Below, in pieces: positions 1 through 6,371 of a DNA stretch of 13,744 bases. Numbering within the stretch: position 1 is the stretch's first letter; each line of letters begins with the position of its first letter. Source of the DNA: Planctomycetaceae bacterium (lineage in GTDB: Bacteria > Planctomycetota > Planctomycetia > Pirellulales > Thermoguttaceae); NCBI GenBank assembly GCA_031283515.1, contig JAITBS010000416.1:1-13744 (forward strand), in the 5' to 3' direction. The notes under the pieces were generated by a model. That model was not told the origin of the DNA. It saw nothing but the letters and a program-made list of their open reading frames with translations, and searched no databases. A program made the position numbers and the translations under genes.

Positions 1-327
1 ATCATTCAAATTCCCAAAGAACGGATCAAGACGGTTGAACCTTCCTGTTGCGGGATCATAATATCGTTGTCGTAAATACTGTTGTCCGATTTTTGAATCG
101 AATTGTTCACCACTGTACAAAAATTCAGTTAACGCAACAGATGGGTCGAAACCAATGGCGTTACCATAAGCGTCGAAGGTATAGAGTTCGGCGATTGCAC
201 CGGCAAGATCCGTTAAAACTCTGGTACTTCCATGACCATCGAAGGTGAAATAGAGTTCTTGTTCTGTTCCGTTTTTAACGGTTATTTGGGCGATTTTGTT
301 ACGTCCGATAATGTATATTATGTTCGG
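1..327 (-). pseudogene. Rhs-repeat core protein, 5'-truncated remnant (partial at window edge)
   Basis: The minus strand reads open for 109 codons from the window edge up to a TAA at 328-330. Its protein has the hallmarks of the RHS-repeat-associated core: an IGRNKIAQI segment, YFTFDGHGSTRVLTD, then LYTFDAYGN, FLYSGEQFD and the signature QQYLRQRYYDPATGRFNRLD near the edge. Rhs/YD-repeat proteins are very large secreted or cell-surface proteins whose core forms a shell around a variable C-terminal toxin. Here the hundreds of residues that should precede this core are missing. No ATG lies in frame, and the DNA just upstream (331-420) is AT-rich and does not encode Rhs-like sequence. I therefore read it as a displaced or decayed 3' fragment. 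Whether a toxin tip follows lies outside the window. The family call is secure; the pseudogene status is inferred from the missing start. Confidence 0.75.
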
Positions 328-652
328 TTAGCCCCGATTTTTTTTATATTATAATGATTATAACGAGGCAAAAAATCACCTGTTATCGTTATAGTTCGTA
401 TTTATTACCTAATTGTCAAAGATCACAAACCTGTTCTATCAACATCTATCACTTTTTATTCATACAACCAATCTACTTCTAAATCGAGAAAAGTTCAAGT
501 ATAGAAGTGTCCGCTCACAAAAAGTTTTTTTGTTAAAAATGACTTTTATTTCTAACGTTTCCATCTATAACGTATGTTTTGATTACCTTATAATGATCAA
601 TTACTGGTACTAAAAAACAACCCATTTGAAACAATGAGAAGTATAAATAACC
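328..652. other. AT-rich intergenic stretch, no gene seen
   Basis: No convincing coding sequence or RNA gene is visible. The only structure noted is an 8-bp inverted repeat, TATAACGA at 359-366 and TCGTTATA at 386-393, with a 19-nt loop. It lies just upstream of the Rhs remnant and has no T-run. The stretch separates the Rhs remnant from the end of the CPBP gene. It may be the junction where the 5' part of the Rhs gene was lost. Confidence 0.5.
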
Positions 653-1504
653 TCAAATACTAAGAATAAGAACCGTAAAACTAAAACCATTGAGGAACGC
701 ATGGAGCATGATACACGGGAATAAACGTCCGGTTCGAAAATACAACACCCCAAGTATAATTGAAAAAAGAAAAAGCGGCACCGGATCAGTAACATCATCA
801 GGAAAATTGTTGCGCAATAACCAATGTAAAGAAAAAATAAACGGAGCAGAAACCAAAAAAATCCTCACCGCAAGAAGTAAATCAAAAAAAATCCGGCTCG
901 TTTTAAATACAAATCCCTGAATACCAACTCCACGAATAACTGTTAGATAAAATATCCCAAAACAAAATAGAAACAAATTAATAATGCCAACTCCAAGCAT
1001 TGTGTAAAATTGAATGTCAACCGGTTGTTCCGTTCGTTTGCCGCCATGCGCTAAAGCAAAAAGAATGGAAACAATAAAAATCGAAAAAAATCCCGGCATC
1101 AATAAAATTCGTAATGGAAAATGTTTTGAATATTTACAACTTCTTCTCCAATTATTTGATTTTTTTTCCAGCCAACCTTGAAAAAGCAACCGGAACAAAA
1201 ATTCTTCCGCCATAGGAGCAGTAAAAACTCCACTGAAAAATGCAACAAATAAAATAATCGGCGATTCTTTACCTTGTTCTAAGAGTTGTGAGAGCGGATG
1301 GTTGGTTGTTGTTTTCGCCGGCAGGACAACATCAACCGAATCGGTTGGCTCCGAAAAAATGTGTAACACCATTCCAACTCCTCCGCCCAACAGAAAAAGC
1401 CAGAGGAAAAATAATAAGAATACGTCAAAACCATTCCAAGAAACAAAATCTCTCGTTTCAGAATATTCAGATTGTATTAACGGTTCCATCATGACAAATT
1501 TCAT
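653..1504 (-). CDS. CPBP family intramembrane metalloprotease (CAAX/Abi type)
   Basis: This 283-aa, very hydrophobic protein has the three conserved motifs of the CPBP (CAAX protease and bacteriocin-processing, formerly Abi) family. These are EExxxR as E100-E101-FLF-R105, FxxxH as FALAH ending at H153, and HxxxN as H268-AFL-N272, preceded by the typical GVLYFRTGRLFPCIMLH stretch. The Glu and His residues form the presumed metal-binding active site within the membrane. Family members process prenylated or small peptides, give bacteriocin self-immunity, or act as membrane scaffolds; the substrate here cannot be told. Several transmembrane helices are evident, around residues 27-48, 84-100, 135-152, 168-190, 205-225 and 242-256. 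The first ATG is used, but Met5 and Met6 are equally possible because no Shine-Dalgarno sequence is visible. The gene stands alone, with more than 300 bp free on either side. Confidence 0.87.
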   Translation of the reverse strand: MKFVMMEPLIQSEYSETRDFVSWNGFDVFLLFFLWLFLLGGGVGMVLHIFSEPTDSVDVVLPAKTTTNHPLSQLLEQGKESPIILFVAFFSGVFTAPMAEEFLFRLLFQGWLEKKSNNWRRSCKYSKHFPLRILLMPGFFSIFIVSILFALAHGGKRTEQPVDIQFYTMLGVGIINLFLFCFGIFYLTVIRGVGIQGFVFKTSRIFFDLLLAVRIFLVSAPFIFSLHWLLRNNFPDDVTDPVPLFLFSIILGVLYFRTGRLFPCIMLHAFLNGFSFTVLILSI

Positions 1505-1646
1505 AACAAGAAATGGAAAACCCTTTGTTACTGCCTATTTTATTAATCGCACAAATACATCGTTTCAATTGTCCGCAGATTACACAGATTTTTTTTAAAA
1601 GTTGTAACTATTTCGTCGTGATCTTATTTTGTGGTTAGTTTTTTGC

Positions 1647-1853
1647 GGTAGGCGACCTTTGCCGAAGGGTTTTAAATAATACAATACAATACAATAAAAC
1701 CCGCGCTCGCAACGGTTGGGCTTAGTATTGTGTTGTACGCCGTGAGTCCCTCATTTCCGTCCGTAAGCAGAGGCAAGTCGGCGAGTACGCCGTATTGTAT
1801 TGTATTGTATTGTATTGTATTGTTTAAAACGTTTCGGCGAAACATTGCCTGCC
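1647..1853. repeat. 207-bp inverted-repeat element with pentanucleotide arms
   Basis: The left arm starts GGTAGGCGACC at 1647 and the right arm, read on the minus strand, starts GGCAGGCAATG at 1853. Allowing one gap, the arms align for about 49 bp, including TTT(C)GCCGAA, GTTTTAAA and then tandem ACAAT units. There are three full units on the left (1681-1695) and six GTATT units on the right (1792-1821). About 95 bp of unrelated, GC-richer sequence lies between them. There is no transposase and no credible gene inside. The left tip matches the terminator-like hairpin at 7713-7743. The remaining parts of the 1505-1912 gap show nothing else convincing. It could be a non-autonomous MITE-like element, or a structured 3' end for the lipoprotein gene that ends at 1913. 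Confidence 0.7.
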
Positions 1854-1912
1854 TCTTATACAAATCGTAACTCAATAAAACATCAATCAAGTGACTGCAA
1901 GAAGTATCTCAT

Positions 1913-3874
1913 TTAAGTTCCTCTTGGACGAAAGATTTTTTTGAGGAAATCAAGTTGGTCGGGTTGATCCGGTTTGTTCTGAATTTGTTCGAGCCGAACT
2001 CTTGCTTTTTCGGCATATTCTGTCTGAGGATATTTGTCCAATAATTTTTCATAATACAATTTTGCAGAACCATAATATTGTTTTTTGTCATAAAATTGTC
2101 CCATAATCCATTCCCGTTCCGCTTGACGTTGAATAATTTCTTCTTTGATTTCAAGAATCTCTTCTTTTTCGCCGTCGTCCAGTTCGGAATTAAACTGACG
2201 AAGTGTTATATCTGCTAATTTTTGGGCTTCGTCAAGCGTGCTGCTGCTGTGTTCGGCTCCCATATAAGCCTGAGTTCGCGCTTCCAGTTCAAATTCGTGG
2301 GCTTTGGTAATGTATTTACTAAGCGGATAATTTTCACGCAAAAAACTGTAATAATAAGCCGCATGATTATAATTATCGTCGCCTTTATATCGCCCTTTCC
2401 GTAAATACGCTGTTGCCAATGCCATCACCGCAGCATCGGAAATCGGACCATTCGGGTCATTAATAAAAATCGTTTCATACGCCTTTTTCGCATATCCAAA
2501 AGTATCAAATGCCGGACGCGATTTTTCCGTCATATTAATTGAAGAAACTCCGCGCCAGTCCTCCTGCTCCCAATATCGGGCAATCGCAAACAAACGCCGT
2601 ACCCCATTGTCAACATATTTCGAATGCTGATATTTAATCAAAAGTTTTTGATACGATTTCATCGCACGCGGGTAATCCTCGCCAAAAAAATAACACTCCC
2701 CTGCAAGATGCAACGCATCTTCTTCCAACAACGAATCAGGATAACGTTTCGCCGCTTCCGAAAACAGTTTCGCCGCTTCAAGACATTTTTTATGATCTTT
2801 CAAATCCGGAGTGGAGAGGAGAATTTCCCGTCCTTTTTTCATCGCGGCGTTCGCTTTGGTTTCGTCCGGTCCCAAACCAACCCAATCACGAATTTTAGTA
2901 AAGAAATTAACCGGATCAAGAATTGACCAATCAAAGCCTTTTTGTTCTTCTTTTTCCCAGTCATAAACCGGTAAATTGTCAAACCCTTTCGGTTTTTCTT
3001 CGGAATATCCAACCTGCCGGATAATATCCTGTTCTATTGTGTGTTGCTGCTCACGTGTCTCGAAAGGACCATTCCATTTCGGTAACGGCTGGAGATAAAC
3101 CGGTGTTCCGTCTTTACGCTGAGTCGTTGCCAGTTCCGCAAGACGGGCTTTTTCCATCTCGTCTTCCTCACGCTTCGCCTGCTCCTCAATAGAAACCGCC
3201 TTTTGAATATCATTCGGATTGCCGAAACCCCACGGATCCGCAACCGGTAACGGTGCCCCCGAATGTGCCGGCTGTATCGAAAATGTCGGAATCGGCTCCA
3301 CTGTGTTTGGTCCCGCCGGTAAATCCCATGGATGTTCCCGATCAATCAATGAAGCTTGCGACATGGCAACAGTTGCCGATCTCTCAAAATCGTTGTCCGG
3401 CGGAATTGCCGAAACGGTTGAAGGCAACATGTTTGTCGGTAACGGATTTATCGGTGATGTATTTACCGGTAATGTATTTACCGGTAATGTATTTATCGGC
3501 GACACCATCGGTTCTGGTGTTACGGGAACTGTTGGTGTTGGAAGCGATGTTGCCGGAACTAATTCCGTTTGCGAATATTGCGGAGATATTGGAAATGGGT
3601 TAGGGGCAGATGTTAGAAAAGGGTCGCGAGCATACGGTGTCGGTGAAGTAACCGGAGTCATGGTTGTCGGAAGCGGAGTTTCCGGTACGGCAACAACCTG
3701 CGAACTCGAAAAAGCATCTGGATTTTGGTTTCCGTTCCACGCAGGAGTCTGACCGCGAACTCCCGATGTTAACCAACGTCCCGAATCCGATGAAGTACTT
3801 TGACAACCGGTTAGTGCCGAAAAAACCGTTGCCGATAAAAGAACGTACAAAAATAACTGAGTGTGATTTCGCAT
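1913..3874 (-). CDS. TPR-containing outer-membrane lipoprotein (BamD/YfiO-like C-terminus)
   Basis: Predicted 653-aa lipoprotein. The start at 3874 is chosen because it puts a clean signal peptide at the N-terminus (MRNHTQLFLYVLLSATVFSA) ending in lipobox LTGC with Cys24. The longer reading back to 3955 would bury it behind 27 extra residues. After the Cys comes a long Pro/Thr/Ser-rich linker (about residues 50-190) with a pentapeptide repeat, then a charged region. Tetratricopeptide-like helices follow at about 360-645, for example AAKLFSEAAKRYPDSLLEEDAL, YPRAMKSYQKLLIKYQHSKY and the final YYGSAKLYYEKLLDKYPQTEY. The spacing and the K-YP motifs resemble BamD/YfiO, the TPR lipoprotein of the outer-membrane protein assembly machine, but the protein is more than twice BamD's length. 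The gene lies 129 bp downstream of recO on the same strand and is probably co-transcribed. The TPR lipoprotein call is firm; a true BamD role is only a possibility. Confidence 0.85.
   Translation of the reverse strand: MRNHTQLFLYVLLSATVFSALTGCQSTSSDSGRWLTSGVRGQTPAWNGNQNPDAFSSSQVVAVPETPLPTTMTPVTSPTPYARDPFLTSAPNPFPISPQYSQTELVPATSLPTPTVPVTPEPMVSPINTLPVNTLPVNTSPINPLPTNMLPSTVSAIPPDNDFERSATVAMSQASLIDREHPWDLPAGPNTVEPIPTFSIQPAHSGAPLPVADPWGFGNPNDIQKAVSIEEQAKREEDEMEKARLAELATTQRKDGTPVYLQPLPKWNGPFETREQQHTIEQDIIRQVGYSEEKPKGFDNLPVYDWEKEEQKGFDWSILDPVNFFTKIRDWVGLGPDETKANAAMKKGREILLSTPDLKDHKKCLEAAKLFSEAAKRYPDSLLEEDALHLAGECYFFGEDYPRAMKSYQKLLIKYQHSKYVDNGVRRLFAIARYWEQEDWRGVSSINMTEKSRPAFDTFGYAKKAYETIFINDPNGPISDAAVMALATAYLRKGRYKGDDNYNHAAYYYSFLRENYPLSKYITKAHEFELEARTQAYMGAEHSSSTLDEAQKLADITLRQFNSELDDGEKEEILEIKEEIIQRQAEREWIMGQFYDKKQYYGSAKLYYEKLLDKYPQTEYAEKARVRLEQIQNKPDQPDQLDFLKKIFRPRGT
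3444..3503 (-). repeat. 15-bp coding tandem repeat (four units) in lipoprotein linker
   Basis: Four consecutive 15-bp units, typified on the plus strand by GTATTTACCGGTAAT (3459-3473 and 3474-3488, identical) with diverged units on both sides. They encode NTLPV-type pentapeptides in the Pro-rich linker of the TPR lipoprotein, about residues 127-148. Because the unit length is a multiple of three, gain or loss of units would only change linker length. Confidence 0.8.
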
Positions 3875-4003
3875 GAACTTTCGTAAAAAATAATGTAAAA
3901 AATAAAAGGTGTGAAAAAAAGAGCCGGAATTTCTTTTTTGGTACAACATATTCATTTTCGGTTTCTCTGAGTTTACGTTTAATTTTTACTTTGTATTTAC
4001 GTT

Positions 4004-4798
4004 TTACATTTCTTCTTTATCGTTTTGGGCGATAAAACTCAACCAATCATATAATCGCGGTCTTCTTCCGAGTAGATGACTGAAATAATGATTATGCAAA
4101 CCGCGTATTTCATTTTGAATATTCTGTTCCAATTTTAGGTGTTTCCAATTTTCCGTGACATCGCGTGGGTCGGTTAATTGTTTTATTCCATTCAGTGCGT
4201 CGGCGGACAGGGAGGTTAAAAATTGCCCGTGTCCTTTTTGCCGCAATGTTTCGGCACAGCGGAAACACAGTACACCGCCATCAATGTAACCAAATACAAC
4301 TCGTTTTTGTTCCCGATTTATTATTGTGCCGCATTCTGCGCAATTCCTAAGCGATGGTTGTTGCCCGACAGCTTTTAGGAGTAAACCTTCAAAACGAATC
4401 AGGCTTCGCATTAACAAGGTTCCTTGTTCGAGTCGGGCGAGCATTTTAACGGTCAGGTCATAAATTGTCGGATTGTGATCATAAGTTTCGGTTAGGGAAT
4501 CGACCAGTTCGGCAACATAATAACTTGCAAACAAACCGGCAAGGTTCGATTCCGCAACCCGAAACCGACGAATTAGTTTTGCTTCCGTCAACAAATCAAG
4601 GACATCGCCTTTTTTGCGAAGGAAGGATACACGAATTTGGGTGAGTATGTCAAGAGCAGACTCAAAAGGGCTTTTCAAACGCCGTCCGCCCTTCGCTAAT
4701 GCCTCTATTTTACCGAATTGGCGGGTAAAGAGAGTTAAAATAAGGCTTGTTTCGCTGAAATCGACAGTTCGAAGAACGATGGCATCGGCATTTTCCAT
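4004..4798 (-). CDS. recO: DNA repair protein RecO
   Basis: This 264-aa protein matches RecO along its whole length. The N-terminal OB-fold (about residues 1-80) starts with ADAIVLRTVDFSETSLILTLFTRQFGKIEALAKGGRR, the typical opening in which RecO discusses 'VL.t.d..E.s.i..l.t...G' residues. A helical middle follows, then a zinc-binding region with C153-x2-C156 and C178-x2-C181 (NCAECG and LCFRC). RecO binds single-stranded DNA and SSB and, with RecR, loads RecA onto SSB-coated gaps in the RecF pathway. Length is close to the usual 240-260 aa. The ATG at 4798 gives the conserved N-terminus directly; no clear Shine-Dalgarno sequence precedes it. It lies 107 bp downstream of the EamA transporter gene and upstream of the TPR lipoprotein gene, all on the same strand. 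Confidence 0.95.
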   Translation of the reverse strand: MENADAIVLRTVDFSETSLILTLFTRQFGKIEALAKGGRRLKSPFESALDILTQIRVSFLRKKGDVLDLLTEAKLIRRFRVAESNLAGLFASYYVAELVDSLTETYDHNPTIYDLTVKMLARLEQGTLLMRSLIRFEGLLLKAVGQQPSLRNCAECGTIINREQKRVVFGYIDGGVLCFRCAETLRQKGHGQFLTSLSADALNGIKQLTDPRDVTENWKHLKLEQNIQNEIRGLHNHYFSHLLGRRPRLYDWLSFIAQNDKEEM

Positions 4799-4820
4799 AG
4801 AGAACCCGCTAAAAAAATTA

Positions 4821-4837
4821 GTAATTATTCAGTGGAA
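4821..4837 (-). repeat. Degenerate copy of the CCGCTGAAATATTAC motif
   Basis: Read on the minus strand, this segment is TTCCACTGAATAATTAC, against TTCCGCTGAAATATTAC in the two identical copies at 6144 and 8447. That is three differences in 17, with the A-rich 5' flank (AAAA) also kept. It lies in the gap between the EamA transporter and recO. A chance match is possible, but sharing the flanking A-run and an intergenic position makes a diverged family member more likely. Confidence 0.45.
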
Positions 4838-4905
4838 TTTTATTTTTCGATCTTAACCCGTCCTTTCGGGGTGAAGAACAAATGATACCGAATAGTTACA
4901 AAACA

Positions 4906-5847
4906 TTAGTTGTTTTTTCGGGTGAAAACCATTGCCCCTAACTCCGAAACAAGAACGGCAAGAAGAATCGTAACACAACCCAATCCCATTTTGAAATTGA
5001 ACACATCCTGATAATACCAAACAGCGGCAACTGTGGCGATAATCGGTTCGAATTGAAACAAGATCATTGCTTTTACGGGGGTTGTATATTTTTGTGCTGC
5101 TGTTTGGAGAAATGTTAGGGCAAACGATCCCAGTAATGCTAAATAACCAAGACAAACAAAAAATTTCCACAAATCGGGGCTATTCCAAAGAAATCCTTTA
5201 CCGAGATCGGAGTGTAATGGGGGGACAAGACTATTTGTTTCAAAGAGGAGAGTTACGAGCAAAAGGACTGGAATGGCACCGAGAAATTGGAGCATGAGCA
5301 TTTTTGCGGTGTTGGCATCTTCTTCCATTTCGGTGGTGTAAATATCGATGTAGTTCAAATAAAACGCCCAAAGCGGAACACTGCACAAGGCAATAATATC
5401 ACCGGCTTGAATATTTTTAAACTCTTGCAAATCCGGATCAACAAGAAAGTAAATACCAAACAATGCCAAAAGAACACCGATAATATTCCAGAGGGTGATT
5501 GGTTTTTTGAGGAGGAACCACGAAACAAAAGGAACTGCCGGTAACACCAAAGCAGTAATAAAAGAAGCTTTTGCGATTGTTGTGAAGTTGACGGCGTAGG
5601 TTTGTAAAAGATAGGCGCCGCCGAACAAGGCACCGAGAAACAGTCCGCGTTTCCATGTTTTCCATTTGAGGGTTTTCAGACTTAGACAGCCGAAAAAGAA
5701 AAAGGTAATCAACAAAGCGGCAGAAAAACGAATCAGTAAAAACAATGCCGGTGAGACAAAAAACAAACCTTCCTTGACAAAAACATACGAAAGCCCCCAA
5801 ATAACTGCCGCAATAAAAATTAAAAATTCCGCATGTAATGGTTTCAT
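4906..5847 (-). CDS. EamA/DMT-superfamily transporter
   Basis: A 313-aa integral membrane protein of the drug/metabolite transporter superfamily with two EamA repeats and about ten helices. The first repeat opens with FLIFIAAVIWGLSYVFVKEGL, the typical 'WG.ny...k' EamA start, and contains RFSAALLITFFF and LLQTYAVNFTTIAKASFITAL. The second repeat includes GDIIALCSVPLWAFYLNYID and ends with TTPVKAMILFQFEPIIATVAAV, the conserved 'a.......lePv.a.l.a' region. Such proteins export amino acids, nucleosides or other small metabolites; the substrate cannot be inferred. The start at 5847 is chosen because the hydrophobic repeat starts right after it. The reading frame stays open back to 6057, but that extension runs through a palindromic repeat element and has no membrane-protein character. 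An extended -10 promoter lies 64-92 bp upstream. Confidence 0.88.
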   Translation of the reverse strand: MKPLHAEFLIFIAAVIWGLSYVFVKEGLFFVSPALFLLIRFSAALLITFFFFGCLSLKTLKWKTWKRGLFLGALFGGAYLLQTYAVNFTTIAKASFITALVLPAVPFVSWFLLKKPITLWNIIGVLLALFGIYFLVDPDLQEFKNIQAGDIIALCSVPLWAFYLNYIDIYTTEMEEDANTAKMLMLQFLGAIPVLLLVTLLFETNSLVPPLHSDLGKGFLWNSPDLWKFFVCLGYLALLGSFALTFLQTAAQKYTTPVKAMILFQFEPIIATVAAVWYYQDVFNFKMGLGCVTILLAVLVSELGAMVFTRKNN

Positions 5848-5910
5848 TGTACTATTAAACAGAAAACACAAATAACTAAACAGACAATAACCCGTAAATA
5901 ATTGCCGAAT

Positions 5911-5939
5911 TTTATAGCATACAATCCTATTGAATACAA
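5911..5939 (-). promoter_or_regulatory. Candidate extended -10 promoter for EamA transporter gene
   Basis: On the minus strand, TTGTAT (5939-5934) is followed after 17 bp by TATAAA (5916-5911), and the -10 is preceded by TGC, an extended -10 signature. The -35 is poor (three of six). Transcription would start near 5904, leaving a leader of about 57 nt. The palindromic element at 5942 begins just outside the -35, so it may have replaced native upstream sequence. Confidence 0.45.
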
Positions 5940-5941
5940 GT

Positions 5942-6062
5942 AGTAGTTGATAGTTAATAGTTATGAGTGAATAGTGAATAGTGTCGCAATGCGGAGTACT
6001 GCCGTTTTGGTAATAATCCGCGTGCGGCACTATCAACTCTCCACTATCAACTCTCAACTACT
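5942..6062. repeat. MITE-like palindromic element, copy A
   Basis: A 121-bp element with inverted ends (AGTAGTTGA at 5942 and its complement ending at 6062). Its arms are built from ATAGT/GAATAGTG-like short repeats around a GC-richer centre with GCGGAGTACTGCCGTTTTGG at 5991-6010. The second copy is at 13612-13724. It contains no gene and lies between the promoters of the divergent EamA and DUF1559 genes. Its 5957-5989 segment is identical, in inverted orientation, to 13685-13717. Confidence 0.8.
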
Positions 6063-6143
6063 TTATGAGGTTGTTTTGTTTGGAAAATTAGGTTGAAAAT
6101 GAGGTTAATGACAATTTTGACAAATTGCGTATTCTCAAAACAA

Positions 6144-6160
6144 TTCCGCTGAAATATTAC
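6144..6160 (+). repeat. 17-bp intergenic repeat motif, copy 1
   Basis: TTCCGCTGAAATATTAC, identical to the copy at 8447-8463 and one base different from 7778-7794. A TTGACA-like hexamer stands at 6117-6122. This copy is 83 bp upstream of the -35 of the DUF1559 promoter. Role unknown. Confidence 0.8.
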
Positions 6161-6242
6161 TAAAAATTACCTTAAATTAACAACCACACAGTGAATATTA
6201 GGAATTTTTTGAAAAAAAGCAAAAACAAAACAAAAAGTTCTG

Positions 6243-6271
6243 TTGACATCCGATATTGTTTTGTGTATAAA
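6243..6271 (+). promoter_or_regulatory. Strong sigma-70-type promoter of the DUF1559 gene
   Basis: A perfect -35 TTGACA (6243-6248) is separated by exactly 17 bp from the -10 TATAAA (6266-6271). Transcription should start near 6278, giving a leader of about 94 nt before the ATG at 6372. It is the closest match to the vegetative consensus on the plus strand of this window, which suggests high constitutive expression of the pseudopilin transcript. Confidence 0.75.
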
Positions 6272-6301
6272 TTTGATTCGTTTAAACCGTATTACGTTTT
6301 A

Positions 6302-6323
6302 TTTACCATATTGTCATGGTAAA
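6302..6323 (+). promoter_or_regulatory. Hairpin in the 5' leader of the DUF1559 transcript
   Basis: TTTACCAT (6302-6309) and ATGGTAAA (6316-6323) form a perfect 8-bp stem with a 6-nt loop. An outer pair, AACCGT (6285-6290) with ACGGTT (6330-6335), could enclose it. It sits between promoter and ribosome binding site and could affect mRNA stability or translation. No known riboswitch class was recognised. Confidence 0.35.
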
Positions 6324-6358
6324 CGCATCACGGTTATTTCAAAGAAACCTTACAAAAT

Positions 6359-6364
6359 AAGGAG
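6359..6364 (+). promoter_or_regulatory. Ribosome binding site deciding the DUF1559 start
   Basis: AAGGAG lies seven bases before the ATG at 6372. It shows that translation begins upstream of the G-run, in a frame different from that of the pseudopilin body. Confidence 0.8.
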
Positions 6365-6371
6365 TCTGAAA

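Noticed and set aside
1556..1596. CGCAGATTACACAGATT string upstream of the CPBP gene as a repeat
   Set aside because: It resembles a dispersed repeat type seen in other genomes, but only one copy is present here.
1672..1890. 72-codon minus-strand frame across the inverted-repeat element
   Set aside because: It consists largely of translated microsatellite (NTIQYNTIQY) and lacks a ribosome binding site.
4855..4878. Small CCCCG/CGGG hairpin between the EamA gene and recO as a terminator
   Set aside because: The stem is only about 4-5 bp and no T-run follows on the minus strand. A similar TTCACCCCGA string at 13590 suggests a repeat scrap, but the match is too short to claim.
5848..6057. N-terminal extension of the EamA protein to the ATG at 6057
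   Set aside because: The added 70 residues are translated from the palindromic element and promoter; the EamA domain starts at once after the ATG at 5847.
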